Assembly: GCF_002224285.1 (NCBI RefSeq)
Contig: NZ_CP022436.1
Coordinates: 2,170,001 to 2,234,000 of the forward strand
Direction: 5' to 3'
DNA length: 64,000 nucleotides
Source: Arthrobacter sp. YN
GTDB taxonomy: Bacteria; Actinomycetota; Actinomycetes; Actinomycetales; Micrococcaceae
Each line of letters opens with the position of its first letter. Position 1 is the first letter of the stretch. This document shows, piece by piece, positions 1 through 9,231 of this stretch. The translations under genes and the position numbers were made by a program. The notes below the pieces were generated by a model, which saw nothing but the letters and a program-made list of their open reading frames with translations, had not been told where the DNA came from and ran no database searches.

Positions 1-1
1 C

Positions 2-583
2 GACTTAGAAGGTATGTTCGATGCTCCATCCACAGTGGCCTTCGACGCCGATGCGCCAATGATGGTCATGGACACGTCCGCGCTCATCGGTGCGTCCGAG
101 CAGGCGTTGTCTCTCGCGGCGGCCTGCAGTGCCACCTGGTTGGAGGCGGCAGTAACAAATCCCGACGGCGGCAAGCGGCTTGTGGTGTACGACGAAGGTT
201 GGCGGATGCTCGCCGATCCCTACATGTTGGCCAAGATGAGCGAGCAATGGCGGCTCGCGCGAACCTACGGGATTGCCAACCTCCTCATCATGCACAAGGT
301 GGCTGACCTTAATGAGATTGGAGACAGCACGAGTGGGCACCGTCAGAAAGCCCTAGGGCTGCTGACGGAAGCAGACACGCGCATCATCTACCGCCAGAAG
401 CATGACGCCATGCGCCTGACTAAAGAAGCTCTAGGTCTCACGGAGGCCGAGTGCGAGCACGTTGAGAACCTGCCCAAGGGCGTCGGGCTCTGGAAGGTTG
501 GAAACCGATCCTTCATTGTCGCGAACAGAGTGACCACGGACGAGCTGGAAGTTTTTGGCACCGATGACCGGATGCACCTGTGA
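2..583 (+). CDS. VirB4/TraC-like conjugation ATPase, C-terminal part (5' end outside window)
   Basis: The open frame enters from the left edge, so only the last ~190 residues are visible. A Walker B-like segment (RLVVYDEGW, about 60 residues in) is followed by a helical stretch with the WRLARTYG...LLIMHKVADL pattern seen in the C-terminal ATPase domain of VirB4/TraC/TraE-type proteins. In this family the ATPase energises assembly of the type IV secretion channel at the inner face of the membrane. The Walker A half must lie upstream. Its stop overlaps the next start by 4 nt (GTGA), so translation of the coupling-protein gene is probably coupled. The family call comes from motif pattern and from the TraG/VirD4 neighbour. 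Confidence 0.72.
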   Translation, partial: DLEGMFDAPSTVAFDADAPMMVMDTSALIGASEQALSLAAACSATWLEAAVTNPDGGKRLVVYDEGWRMLADPYMLAKMSEQWRLARTYGIANLLIMHKVADLNEIGDSTSGHRQKALGLLTEADTRIIYRQKHDAMRLTKEALGLTEAECEHVENLPKGVGLWKVGNRSFIVANRVTTDELEVFGTDDRMHL

Positions 584-2379
584 GGACGAGGCCGGGTAGC
601 AGCAGTCCTCTGGTCTCCGCGGGACTCTGGGCGTTGACCGGCTACGTGGCCTTCTGCCTGTTGGTCCAAGCAGGCGCTCATCTTGTCGGCAGTGGGAACT
701 GCGGCGGTAGGCCGCCGTCGTTCTTCAACCCCGCTGCCGGCGTTGGCTTGTTTGCTGGCCGTAAGGACTGGATTGTTGGTACTTCCAGCGGTTGTGCCAT
801 AGACGTTGGCGCCATCTGGTGGATTGTAGGTACTGTTCTCACGTTGCTTGCGGCGCTCGCAGTCGCGGCGGCCTTCGCATGGAGAACCTGGAAACAGTCC
901 GGTGCGTGGCTACGTCAAGACATCCTCGGCAGGGATGGGGTGGCTGGCCGGGCAGAGATACTTCGGGACTTCGGAGCCAGAGCCGTTCGCAAGCGTGGGC
1001 AATACACGCGACCAGGTCTTAGCAAACCGAGCATTCACGATGTGTCGTGGACGCTGGGGCGGTCCCGAGGAGTGACTATCCATGTTTCCACCGAGGAGTC
1101 GATGGTCATTCAGGGGGCTCCTCGGTCGGGCAAGGGCCTATATGTGGTCATCAACGCGATTCTCGACGCACCCGGTGCCGTTGTCACTACATCCACGCGA
1201 GCCGACAATCTGGTGGTCACGATGCGAGCGCGAATGTCGGATGGGCGGCCAGTGACAGTCTTTGACCCTCAGGGCATGTCAGGTCTGCCATCGACTCTGC
1301 GCTGGTCGCCGGTACGTGGTTGCGGTGACCCGGACATCGCTACCCGACGGGCACTCGTCATCACCGCAGACACCGAGATGAAGGGCGAGAATGCAGCGTG
1401 GCAAAAGCGCTCGCTGATCGTGCTGCAGTGCCTACTGCATGCGGCCGCACTGTCAGGTGAGGGCATAGCAGCATTCCGCAGATGGTCGTCCAGCCCAGTG
1501 TTGGCCAGGGAAGCGCTGGACATTCTGGGGCGCCACGGCGCGGCGCTGGGGTGGCAGGCAGATCTGATGGGGATCTTGGAAGACGACCCACGGAACACGT
1601 CAAACTCTTGGATTGGCGTCTCAGCCGCCGTGGCCCCTCTCTCATCACCGAGGGTTTTGGCGGCACTGGACCCACAGGACGAAGCTCAAGAGTTTGATCC
1701 CAAGGACTTCATCAAGCAACGGGGGACTCTCTACCTCATTGGCACTCGCTCTGGAGCTGCGGCCGCTGGCCCTTACCTGTCGGCTCTGATCGACGACATC
1801 GATAACGCTGCGCGTGAGCTGGCCTTTGTCTCACCTGGAGGCCGACTTGATCCACCCCTCTCCCTGATCTTGGACGAGATAGCGAATCTGTCGCCGTGGC
1901 CCGGTCTGCCAGTGGTCCTCTCTGATGGTGGAGGTATCGGCATCTCTACGCTCGTGGTCCTGCAATCCCTTTCGCAGGCACGGAGTGGATGGTCAATAGA
2001 GGAAGCAGCCACCATCTGGGATTCCGCGATCATCAAGGTGATCTTTGGCGGAGGCTCGGATGAGCGTGACTTGCGCTCGCTGGCGGGCCTGCTGGGGGAA
2101 CGCAGCCTCATCCTGAACACTCGATCCTGGTCATCTCAGGGGCGGCAAGACGGGGAGCAGATCAGGGAGAGCCCGGTTATTCGCTTGGACGAGATTCGGA
2201 GGCTGCCGGTCGGGACTGCGCTGATGCTCGGGCGCCGGACAAGGCCGATTCTTCTGGATCTCCGGGACTGGCATAGGCGCAAGGACGCCGCTGAGTTGGG
2301 GCGTTCGAAGCTGGAAACTGAACGGGAGTTGGCGGCCGGCCATTTGAGCCGGCAAGAAGCGAACAGCGAGGACTCATGA
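580..2379 (+). CDS. VirD4/TraG-family type IV coupling protein
   Basis: 599 aa from a GTG start that overlaps the upstream stop. Two hydrophobic segments lie near the N-terminus (about residues 11-37 and 75-101), as in membrane-anchored coupling proteins. A Walker A motif GAPRSGKG sits at 179-186 and a Walker B region LSLILDEIANL around 425, followed by a TraM-recognition-like domain (LSDGGGIGISTLVVLQSLSQ). The family docks the relaxase-DNA complex to the conjugation channel and pumps DNA. It lies between a VirB4-like ATPase and other plasmid genes, with the relaxase about 3 kb downstream on the other strand, which fits a conjugative element. Confidence 0.88.
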   Translation: MRTRPGSSSPLVSAGLWALTGYVAFCLLVQAGAHLVGSGNCGGRPPSFFNPAAGVGLFAGRKDWIVGTSSGCAIDVGAIWWIVGTVLTLLAALAVAAAFAWRTWKQSGAWLRQDILGRDGVAGRAEILRDFGARAVRKRGQYTRPGLSKPSIHDVSWTLGRSRGVTIHVSTEESMVIQGAPRSGKGLYVVINAILDAPGAVVTTSTRADNLVVTMRARMSDGRPVTVFDPQGMSGLPSTLRWSPVRGCGDPDIATRRALVITADTEMKGENAAWQKRSLIVLQCLLHAAALSGEGIAAFRRWSSSPVLAREALDILGRHGAALGWQADLMGILEDDPRNTSNSWIGVSAAVAPLSSPRVLAALDPQDEAQEFDPKDFIKQRGTLYLIGTRSGAAAAGPYLSALIDDIDNAARELAFVSPGGRLDPPLSLILDEIANLSPWPGLPVVLSDGGGIGISTLVVLQSLSQARSGWSIEEAATIWDSAIIKVIFGGGSDERDLRSLAGLLGERSLILNTRSWSSQGRQDGEQIRESPVIRLDEIRRLPVGTALMLGRRTRPILLDLRDWHRRKDAAELGRSKLETERELAAGHLSRQEANSEDS

Positions 2380-2876
2380 GCACTCAGGCCGATGATTCTG
2401 ACTTCGAGGTGGGGCGCGTATCTGATTTGGATGATGAACTCACAGCGGAACTGTTCCGGTCTTCGTTCCAGCCGTCGCCGCGCACTGTGGGAGTGACCCA
2501 TCGTTGGCGGGATATGTCATCGGCGCAGGCGGAGGTGGTGTGGCAGAGCCTCTTCGAGTGGGTGCGGTGGTTCGTTGCGACGTATCAACTGACGACGTCG
2601 GTGGTGCCGGATTGCTGGTGGCGGCACACGGAGATCGTGGCTGAGTTGTATGCCCTTCAGCGGGCGGAAGCGGCGTCCTTCACGTCAGACGACTCTGGAT
2701 TCGGTCCGCTGGCGTTCCACGAAAGGCTGCCCCACGGCGTCGAACGTCTCCGAACCCATACACGGACAGCCGGGTGCGTCGGGCTGCAGAGCCACAAACA
2801 ACCGATCATGAGGATCGTTCCAGCCGAGCAGGACTTCGAGGACTGGAAGCTGGGCACCCACCAGACCCGCAGCTGA
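2376..2876 (+). CDS. DUF4913 family protein
   Basis: 166 aa; its ATG overlaps the coupling-protein stop by 4 nt (ATGA). The central part has the DUF4913 pattern: LFEWVRWFVATYQL, then a VPDCWWRH motif and ELYALQRAE. This small family is common on actinobacterial plasmids next to TraG-type genes and has no established function. No membrane segment or signal peptide is visible. Its position suggests an accessory role in conjugation or plasmid biology, but that is context only. Confidence 0.7.
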   Translation: MSTQADDSDFEVGRVSDLDDELTAELFRSSFQPSPRTVGVTHRWRDMSSAQAEVVWQSLFEWVRWFVATYQLTTSVVPDCWWRHTEIVAELYALQRAEAASFTSDDSGFGPLAFHERLPHGVERLRTHTRTAGCVGLQSHKQPIMRIVPAEQDFEDWKLGTHQTRS

Positions 2877-2951
2877 TTCCGTCATGCCGTTGCTTCGTTC
2901 GCTCGACATGAATAGGTGATCCCTTCAAAGGGCTGTCTAGAAGCACGAAGG

Positions 2952-4118
2952 ATGGCTGTCGTGGCCTCTGCATCTGAACCGAACGCCGACGCAAGTCGGG
3001 CTGAAGAAGCCGCCGCGCCGCCGTCGAGCGTTCGCCTGTCACCCGAGGAACGCATAGCCGACCTGACCAGGGGACTTCACGAGGCACTCGAAGAAGCCAT
3101 CGAGTCGCCCACGCGCTGGCAAGTCCTCCTCGATGCCTCTGCAACACTGTGGCGGTACTCCGGGGGTAACGTCGCCCTGCTGATGCTGCAGATGGCGCAG
3201 CGCGGTACCCAAGAGCCGACTCTGGTGGCTGGCTACAAAGAGTGGGCTCGGCATGGGCGAACGGTTCTGCGGGGAGAACACGCGCTCTGGGTGATCGCGC
3301 CCCGGACGGCCTCGATGCAGGAACTGATTCTGGCCGACGGACAGCGCAAGCTCTTGCCAGCGAATCAGACTGCACCCGATGATGCCATCAATCGAGGCAA
3401 GAAGAACGTGATCACAGGGTGGCGCGGGCAGGCTGTCTTTGACGTCACCCAAACTGAGGGCACGCCGCTGCTGGTTCCTCGCGCGGGTGCTCAATCTGCG
3501 GCGGATGTGGGTGATCTGTGGAGCTCCCTGCGTGAGGTTGCGAAGGAACACAGTTTTCGGGTGGAGGTGTCGGGATTCCAACACGGCTACACCAGTGGAT
3601 ATACCGACTTTGATGCTCGTCGAATTCAAGTTGGTGCCTGGATGAACGACGAGGAGCGGGTAGCGGTTCTTGCCCACGAACTCGGTCACGTCCTTTTGCA
3701 CGGACCGGACGACCGACTGGGTCGACTGTATGGAAGTAGCGCGAACCATCGCGGCCTGGCGGAAGTGGAAGCCGAATCGGTTGCCTATACCGTCCTCCGG
3801 GCCCACGGCATCGATCGTGGACCGCAGTCAGCGTCCTACTTGGCTGGCTGGGCCGACGCTGTGATCAGCGCGGAGAAGGACTTGAAGCACAACTCCTCAG
3901 AAGGCTGGGTGCCGACATCGCGCGTCGACATCGCCAAGTCGGTTCTGGGGAGGGTGACCGCGGCAACCAAGGGGATTTTGGCGGTCTCGGATCCTCCTGG
4001 GTTCGGAGGGAAGTTCGCTGCCGCCAGTGCTGACCCGTCCGTTGTTGCCAGTCCAACTTATGCCGGCGTCCCTGGACCGAGCGCGTCAGTGAACGGTCCT
4101 GAGATTGTTGGTCCATGA
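2952..4118 (+). CDS. ArdC-like N-domain / HExxH zinc-metallopeptidase-like protein
   Basis: 388 aa from the ATG at 2952; a GTG at 2916 in the same frame would add 12 residues, and the true start is uncertain because neither has an ideal ribosome site. The N-terminal half (SPTRWQVLLDASATLWRY ... YKEWARHGRTVLRGEHALWV) resembles the ssDNA-binding N domain of ArdC/LtrC-type antirestriction proteins. The middle carries VLAHELGHVLLHG, an HExxH zinc motif as in ImmA/IrrE-like peptidases, followed by an acidic AEVEAESVAY segment typical of the third ligand region. ArdC proteins protect incoming plasmid DNA, and the neighbours SSB and conjugation genes fit this. The substrate is unknown. Confidence 0.72.
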   Translation: MAVVASASEPNADASRAEEAAAPPSSVRLSPEERIADLTRGLHEALEEAIESPTRWQVLLDASATLWRYSGGNVALLMLQMAQRGTQEPTLVAGYKEWARHGRTVLRGEHALWVIAPRTASMQELILADGQRKLLPANQTAPDDAINRGKKNVITGWRGQAVFDVTQTEGTPLLVPRAGAQSAADVGDLWSSLREVAKEHSFRVEVSGFQHGYTSGYTDFDARRIQVGAWMNDEERVAVLAHELGHVLLHGPDDRLGRLYGSSANHRGLAEVEAESVAYTVLRAHGIDRGPQSASYLAGWADAVISAEKDLKHNSSEGWVPTSRVDIAKSVLGRVTAATKGILAVSDPPGFGGKFAAASADPSVVASPTYAGVPGPSASVNGPEIVGP

Positions 4119-4170
4119 ATGCGCAAATGTCCGTCGGGAGAGGCCCGTCGACTAAGGAAGGTAACCCATC

Positions 4171-4677
4171 ATGAATACAAAGATCCCCATAACTATTGCG
4201 GGGAACCTGGTCGCAGATCCCGAACTGACCATCGGGGAATCCGGAACTCCGCACGCGAAACTCCGCGTTGCCGTAAACCAGCGGATTCCGAACCCGGATG
4301 GCACCTGGAGGGATGGCGAACCGGTCTTTCACAACGTGTCTGCGTTTCGGATGCTCGCGGAGAACGCTTCTACTTCCCTGAAGAAGGGTGACCCCGTGAC
4401 TGTGTCGGGAGAGCTTGAGTTCCGTTCCTATGACAAGGACGGCGAACGACGTGAAGCCAGGCGGATCATCGCGGATACCATCGGTCCCGACCTGCGCTTT
4501 GGCACTGCGACGTATCAGCGTTCGGCCCGTGCAGTCTCTGAGCCCGAGGCCGCTGTGGAGGCTACAGGGCCACAAGCGACGACGGCGACTGGCTGGCCCG
4601 CGTACAACGTGACCACAAAGGGCCCGGTGGTGGCGTCCCCTTTAGGCGGAGCTCCGGTGAATGACATGACGGTCTGA
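4171..4677 (+). CDS. ssb: single-stranded DNA-binding protein
   Basis: 168 aa with a good ribosome site (AAGGAAGG about 10 nt upstream of ATG). The N-terminal ~110 residues follow the SSB OB-fold pattern: ITIAGNLVADPELTI, AKLRVAVNQR, FHNVSAFRMLAENASTSLKKGDPVTVSGELEFRSYDKDGERR. The C-terminal tail is variable and ends NDMTV rather than the acidic DDDIPF-type tip that recruits partner proteins, as often seen in plasmid-borne SSBs. It probably coats the single strand during plasmid transfer. It lies about 50 nt after the ArdC-like gene. Confidence 0.9.
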   Translation: MNTKIPITIAGNLVADPELTIGESGTPHAKLRVAVNQRIPNPDGTWRDGEPVFHNVSAFRMLAENASTSLKKGDPVTVSGELEFRSYDKDGERREARRIIADTIGPDLRFGTATYQRSARAVSEPEAAVEATGPQATTATGWPAYNVTTKGPVVASPLGGAPVNDMTV

Positions 4678-4751
4678 CCTGTCTTCGCCGTTCCAGGCCC
4701 ACGTCTCATTCGTTGAGGCGTGGGCTATTTCTGGGCGTTGGATCCGCATTC

Positions 4752-4769
4752 GAACATATGTTCTAATCT
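4752..4769 (+). promoter_or_regulatory. LexA (SOS) box overlapping the promoter of the next gene
   Basis: GAACATATGTTC at 4752-4763 is a perfect 12-nt palindrome. It matches the actinobacterial/Gram-positive LexA consensus (GAAC-N4-GTTC) and is flanked by TTC on the left. A -10-like TAATCT (4764-4769) follows directly, 7 nt before the ATG at 4777, so the transcript could be leaderless and repressed by LexA covering the promoter. The match is seen directly; regulation is inferred. Confidence 0.75.
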
Positions 4770-4776
4770 TGTTGCT

Positions 4777-5058
4777 ATGAGACCGAAGCAAGACTCCACC
4801 GCTTTCGCCCGGATGATGGCACAGATGGACGCCGACAACAGCCACCCCAGGCCTGACGACGGCAAGATTACCGAGCTCGAGCCTGGGAGTCAGCCTCTGG
4901 TTCGCGTAGGGGAGATCTACGGTAGGGCGATCAAGTACACCAGGACTTACGGCCTGGTCGAATGGGTGGATGACCGCCGGGTCTATCACGTTGAGTGGTT
5001 CCCGGCTGGGCAGGTGAGGCGCGTAGACCAGGAATCGTGGCGGGGGCGGCCACTATAG
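4777..5058 (+). CDS. small protein of unknown function under a LexA box
   Basis: 93 aa from the ATG at 4777 (MRPKQDSTAFARMM). A longer frame from 4720 would run through the promoter palindrome and is not preferred. The C-terminal half is rich in aromatic and beta-prone residues (YGRAIKYTRTYGLVEWVDD, YHVEWFPAGQVRRV), suggesting a small beta-barrel. There is no membrane segment. I do not recognise the family. The LexA box/-10 element directly upstream makes it a candidate SOS-induced gene. No polymerase or other SOS gene follows it. Confidence 0.65.
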   Translation: MRPKQDSTAFARMMAQMDADNSHPRPDDGKITELEPGSQPLVRVGEIYGRAIKYTRTYGLVEWVDDRRVYHVEWFPAGQVRRVDQESWRGRPL

Positions 5059-5138
5059 GTTCTTGGTAGCGGCATCATCTGGGCGCAGACCGGTTACACG
5101 CAATGTTTAATCGCAGCGGGAGCTGGCGAACGCGACGC

Positions 5139-5645
5139 CTAGGCGAGTGGTGCCCACGCCAGGACATGGTCGCCACTGATCCGGTAAGTCTCGGGCCACG
5201 GAGCTCCCGGTTGTACCTGCGCTGGATCTGGCCGAATCAGCAGAACAGATCCAGGCCAGATGGGCTCGGGGAGTGCTTCGATCCACGCTGGTTGGACGTG
5301 GTCGAAACGGTTCCACCTAATCGTGATCCAGGAGCCTGTCGGTTGCAGAGCGTCCACGGTTAGGACGGTGACCTCGGTTGTGGTTCCGCCAGCCGCTTTC
5401 AGGCTTTCGAGCCGCTCCCATTGAGCTGCTGTTTCGGTCTGCCACTGCCGTTGGCTTTGGAGGCGTTGGGCCCAGAAAAGCAGGACTACTACACAGGGAG
5501 TCGTGAGGGCGACTAGCAACCAGGCCGTGCCGGAAACCGTGAAGCTTAGAACAGCGAGAATCAGGGCAAGCACCAACGTCACTGCACTCGCCACGATAAG
5601 AGCGGGTGTTGCTACTCTCGGCTTGAGGACTGGGTTCATCTGCAT
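5139..5645 (-). CDS. membrane protein of unknown function
   Basis: 168 aa. Two adjacent hydrophobic helices sit at about residues 13-36 and 39-60 (ALIVASAVTLVLALILAVLSF and WLLVALTTPCVVVLLFW). A short coiled region (RQWQTETAAQWERLESLKAA) and a C-terminal soluble domain of about 75 residues rich in W and P follow. It lies about 20 nt beyond the relaxase stop on the same strand, so it is probably the last gene of the relaxase operon. A second methionine two codons in could also be the start. No family recognised; a transfer-related membrane role is a guess from position. Confidence 0.6.
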   Translation of the reverse strand: MQMNPVLKPRVATPALIVASAVTLVLALILAVLSFTVSGTAWLLVALTTPCVVVLLFWAQRLQSQRQWQTETAAQWERLESLKAAGGTTTEVTVLTVDALQPTGSWITIRWNRFDHVQPAWIEALPEPIWPGSVLLIRPDPAQVQPGAPWPETYRISGDHVLAWAPLA

Positions 5646-5664
5646 ACTTGCTCCAGCTTCTAGT

Positions 5665-8600
5665 TTAAAGCTGCCATCCCGCGCTTGTCAGGCTTATTCG
5701 GGAGTCCGCCTCATACAAGTTGCGGACATCTTTTGGCTCTGGCTGTGGTGCGGCGGCTTGCATGATTTCTTGCTGCAGGTAGTCCCACTGTGCGCACTGC
5801 TCCCATTCCCAGTCCGCCGGAGTCGGACCGAGGGGGAGAGTTGCGCTATTGACACCCCAACGATCCCTGTAGACGGCCACCTCTCGAATCAACGCGGCCC
5901 ACTCGAACGGATCTGCACCCGCCCCAGTGTTTTTGAGCAACGCTGTGGCCCATTCAGGCTCATCAAGTAGCGCCGCCTTGGCGACGCGCTCTGCACGGTT
6001 CCCAATCCGTCGTCGTACTTGGTCTAGCAACGCTGCGAGGTCTGCCCGGTCGATCGTCAACCGTTCAGTCAACGGATCGATAGGCGACTGGGGCATCGGC
6101 GAACAGAACTTGCGCAGCCGGGCGTGTGTAACTGCCGCTAGGTCGACTGCACTGGCTTGAGCGCCCAAACTCTCGCTCAAGGTCCGTAAGGCTCCTGGAC
6201 GATTGACGTTGCTGGCTCGGCGCCAGGCAGCGACGGCCGCGCCCCAAGCCGGAGACTCGAGCATCTCCTCAGAGCGGCCGAGCATGAGACCGTCGATAGC
6301 CTTTGCGAGCTCCAAACCCGCAGCGATTTGCGCCAGGTAATCGTACTCGCGGCTCAGCCGCTCCAAGCTGTCGGCGTGGTGCCGTTCGAAGTCCTGTACC
6401 TCGTGAGCCGTTCGTTCCGCACCTTCAGCAGCAAGGACCTCGCCGAGGATCGCCTGCCAGCTCGAACGCGCACTCGGGTCTAGGATCTCGTCCTCGTCAG
6501 GGTCGTTCTCGCTCACGTAGGCCGTGTTGGAGTGACGCCCCCGGGTCATGCTTACATAGAGCAGCTCGCGTGTGAGGCGGCCGGGGGTCACGACGGTGTG
6601 GCCGGTGTCTACAGTGAGACCTTGACTGCGATGGGCTGTGGTAGCGTAGCCCAGCTCCATGGACGCCTCCACATAAGTGCTCGGCAATACTAGGGCCGCT
6701 CCGGTGTCTTTCCGTATCGCCCGCAGAGCACCGTGGAGTCTGTCGACTCCCGTGACTTCGAGGAGCGTCCCATTGCGAAGGAACTCACCTCGATCGTCGC
6801 GAATGGATCTGTCATTCCGACGGGCAATAACGATGTCGCCACGGCCGGCCCGAAGCCCGTCCCGAAGGACCAAGGTATGTTCCGCGTCCACGTTGCCCAG
6901 ACTCACCCGGTCGGCTTGGGCCCGCTCGTTGAGCATTTGGACGGTCTCGTTGTCAGGAGCTATCAAGGCCGAGACGCAACCAGCCAAGACGTCCGAGTGC
7001 CACGCGGCGTAGGCGCGGTCGACCATTTCCGAGTAGTGGCCATGTCTGATGCGACCGTGGTCCTGATACTCTGCGAGCACAGACGGACGTCCCTCACGCA
7101 GCCCGAGGGAGGCTGACCGTTCCCACGGATCCTTGAAGCGCCAGATCGTGCTCAACCGGGCAGCCTTCCCTTGCCGATCAAGCCAACCAAGCACCCCGCC
7201 GGCATCGATGGAATCGAGCTGGGCGGGATCCCCAACCAAGAGGATTTTGGCTCCCGCCGCCTTCGCCTGGCGAACCAAACCTGCGAGCTGAAGAGTTGAG
7301 ACCATGGAGGCTTCATCGATAATCGCTAGCTGGTTGGGGTGAAACTGCCATTGGGACTGCTCGGCTGCCAGCCGAGTGACTTCCTGTTGAAGCCGGTTAA
7401 CAAAGGGGCCGAGTGGAGCGGCTGCTGTGCGCAGTCGATTGTCCGCCAGGTAGAATCGGTCTGCGCGTTCGGCTGCACCAGGCCCAATGGATTCGTGCAA
7501 CCACTTAGCGACGTTTTCAGTAACCATTCGCAGCTCCGAGCCGAGAACCTCGGCGCTCGCAGCAGCCGGTGCCAGACCCACAACGCTGCCCTCCCCGTAC
7601 GCCGCCTCCCATGCTGCTTTGACCGCGCCAAGGGTCGTCGTCTTGCCAGTTCCGGCTGGCCCCACGATGGCGTCGAGCCTGCATGAACTCAGCAGGACAT
7701 CCGACGCGGCCGTTAGTTGGTCATCGTGTAGCGGGGACCCTTCCCCGTTTCTGTATGAGGTGAGCGTCCCGAAGGCGAGGTCGACCGGAACGGCCGGGCC
7801 GCCGTCGTCGTTCTTCGCCGCCAGGACTTCGTCCTCAAAGGCGAGCGTCAACGCATCCGTGTAGAGGCGCGACCCGTGGAAATCGAAGACGCTGCGCCCG
7901 GCGAATCGCAGATCATCAGCGGTATCCGCGGGGACGCCGTACCGATACTGGTCGAGTGGCACGGATTGACGCTCTGCCGCGGTGGCCACGGCATCGATCA
8001 GACCGTTGCGGTCGGCAGGGGAGGCGCAACGGATCTCACCGCACACACGCTCACCCTCGGCGATCAAGTTCCAGCGATTCCAGGTTGAGCGCTTGGCTGC
8101 CACCCGCTGTCGGGTGACAAGCCCGACGGCGGCAATCCAGTTCGGGGTGAAGTCGCCAACGCGGAACGGACGCGAGCGGGAGCGCCGAATGGTGGAAGCT
8201 ACGACGGATTCGGGATCAAAACCCTTGACCATTGCCCTGGCGCGCCACTGGGAGGAAAGCAGCCGCAAAGGTGACGGTGAAGGATCCTTGGGAGTTCGAG
8301 TCGAGAGGGTGGCTTGCTGGCGCAATCTCACGATGGTTGTCGCCGTCGGGGGAGTTCCGTGTTCGGTAATCCACCGTTTGACCAAGCGATCGGTCTCGAT
8401 GTCGATGAGCCTTGAACGGTTGGAGAATTCGTGGACAAGGGCTTCAGCGATGCCAGTGAGTTGCATGCTTGGGTTATGAGTGTTTTGCGCAGGGGCTCGG
8501 ATGTCGGTTTCCGTGCTGAGGCTCGTGTGCAAGCCATCGAAGAGGAGCCCGTTGTAATGTTCACTGGCGGCGACGACGGCTTTGTATAGGGAACGAGAGT

Positions 8601-9231
8601 CCAAGGTGGCCCACGCGCCGTCCGTTGCCCGCTGGACTCGGTTGGCGAGGACAAGGTGGGTGTGGAGTTGCGGGTCGCCGGCGCGGGATTCCCAATGGTC
8701 AAATGCCGCGGCGATGACTCCTTTGGTGCCGATGTGTGCCACTCCGTTTCGGCCGGTCCTCGTGTTGATGACCTGCTCTTCCATCCAGGTCAGTGTTGCT
8801 TCGACGGCTTCGTGGTGAGTCTGCAGGATCTGTTCTTGGAGAAGTCGGGGGCTGAGAGCCCACAGCGTGGAGACGGACTTCGGGACGCTGAAGGTTAGGT
8901 CGAAACCGGCGACGGCGCGCTTCGTCGCGTTGTGATCGCTCGACTTTTGGTCGATTTGTGGCTGTCCGTGCGGTCTCCCCAGCAGTTCCTCGGTGTCCGG
9001 ATGGGTTGAGTCTTGGAAGATGGAACGTGCGTCGGATTCATGGACTTTGTCTCCCGGTTCTCGTGCAATGCCTTGGAGACCTTTGCCCAGCCAACGGCCT
9101 TGGGGTGTTCCCGTCTTGACGTAGTAGCTGATGGTGTCTTGGGGAGTAGGGGAGAAGTCGTCCAGCATCGTGGACTTGAACAGGTACTTGAGCCCTGACC
9201 GTACGGAGAGCCGGGCGATGGACATGGTCAT
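5665..9231 (-). CDS. MobF-family relaxase/helicase (TraA/TrwC-like)
   Basis: 1188 aa. The N-terminal TrwC-type relaxase domain has paired tyrosines (Y36, Y37) as nicking candidates, the FSVPKS motif near 124 and the metal-binding histidines H179, H190 and H192 (FDHWESRAGDPQLHTHL). The second half is an SF1 helicase with Walker A GPAGTGKT at 524-531, a Walker B-like LAIIDEAS near 640 and motifs V/VI (TTAHRSQGLTVD ... LYVSMTRGR). In this family the protein nicks oriT, stays covalently bound to the DNA and unwinds the strand for transfer. Its ATG overlaps the upstream coiled-coil gene by 4 nt. It is intact and of normal length for MobF relaxases of Gram-positive bacteria. Confidence 0.92.
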   Translation of the reverse strand: MTMSIARLSVRSGLKYLFKSTMLDDFSPTPQDTISYYVKTGTPQGRWLGKGLQGIAREPGDKVHESDARSIFQDSTHPDTEELLGRPHGQPQIDQKSSDHNATKRAVAGFDLTFSVPKSVSTLWALSPRLLQEQILQTHHEAVEATLTWMEEQVINTRTGRNGVAHIGTKGVIAAAFDHWESRAGDPQLHTHLVLANRVQRATDGAWATLDSRSLYKAVVAASEHYNGLLFDGLHTSLSTETDIRAPAQNTHNPSMQLTGIAEALVHEFSNRSRLIDIETDRLVKRWITEHGTPPTATTIVRLRQQATLSTRTPKDPSPSPLRLLSSQWRARAMVKGFDPESVVASTIRRSRSRPFRVGDFTPNWIAAVGLVTRQRVAAKRSTWNRWNLIAEGERVCGEIRCASPADRNGLIDAVATAAERQSVPLDQYRYGVPADTADDLRFAGRSVFDFHGSRLYTDALTLAFEDEVLAAKNDDGGPAVPVDLAFGTLTSYRNGEGSPLHDDQLTAASDVLLSSCRLDAIVGPAGTGKTTTLGAVKAAWEAAYGEGSVVGLAPAAASAEVLGSELRMVTENVAKWLHESIGPGAAERADRFYLADNRLRTAAAPLGPFVNRLQQEVTRLAAEQSQWQFHPNQLAIIDEASMVSTLQLAGLVRQAKAAGAKILLVGDPAQLDSIDAGGVLGWLDRQGKAARLSTIWRFKDPWERSASLGLREGRPSVLAEYQDHGRIRHGHYSEMVDRAYAAWHSDVLAGCVSALIAPDNETVQMLNERAQADRVSLGNVDAEHTLVLRDGLRAGRGDIVIARRNDRSIRDDRGEFLRNGTLLEVTGVDRLHGALRAIRKDTGAALVLPSTYVEASMELGYATTAHRSQGLTVDTGHTVVTPGRLTRELLYVSMTRGRHSNTAYVSENDPDEDEILDPSARSSWQAILGEVLAAEGAERTAHEVQDFERHHADSLERLSREYDYLAQIAAGLELAKAIDGLMLGRSEEMLESPAWGAAVAAWRRASNVNRPGALRTLSESLGAQASAVDLAAVTHARLRKFCSPMPQSPIDPLTERLTIDRADLAALLDQVRRRIGNRAERVAKAALLDEPEWATALLKNTGAGADPFEWAALIREVAVYRDRWGVNSATLPLGPTPADWEWEQCAQWDYLQQEIMQAAAPQPEPKDVRNLYEADSRISLTSAGWQL

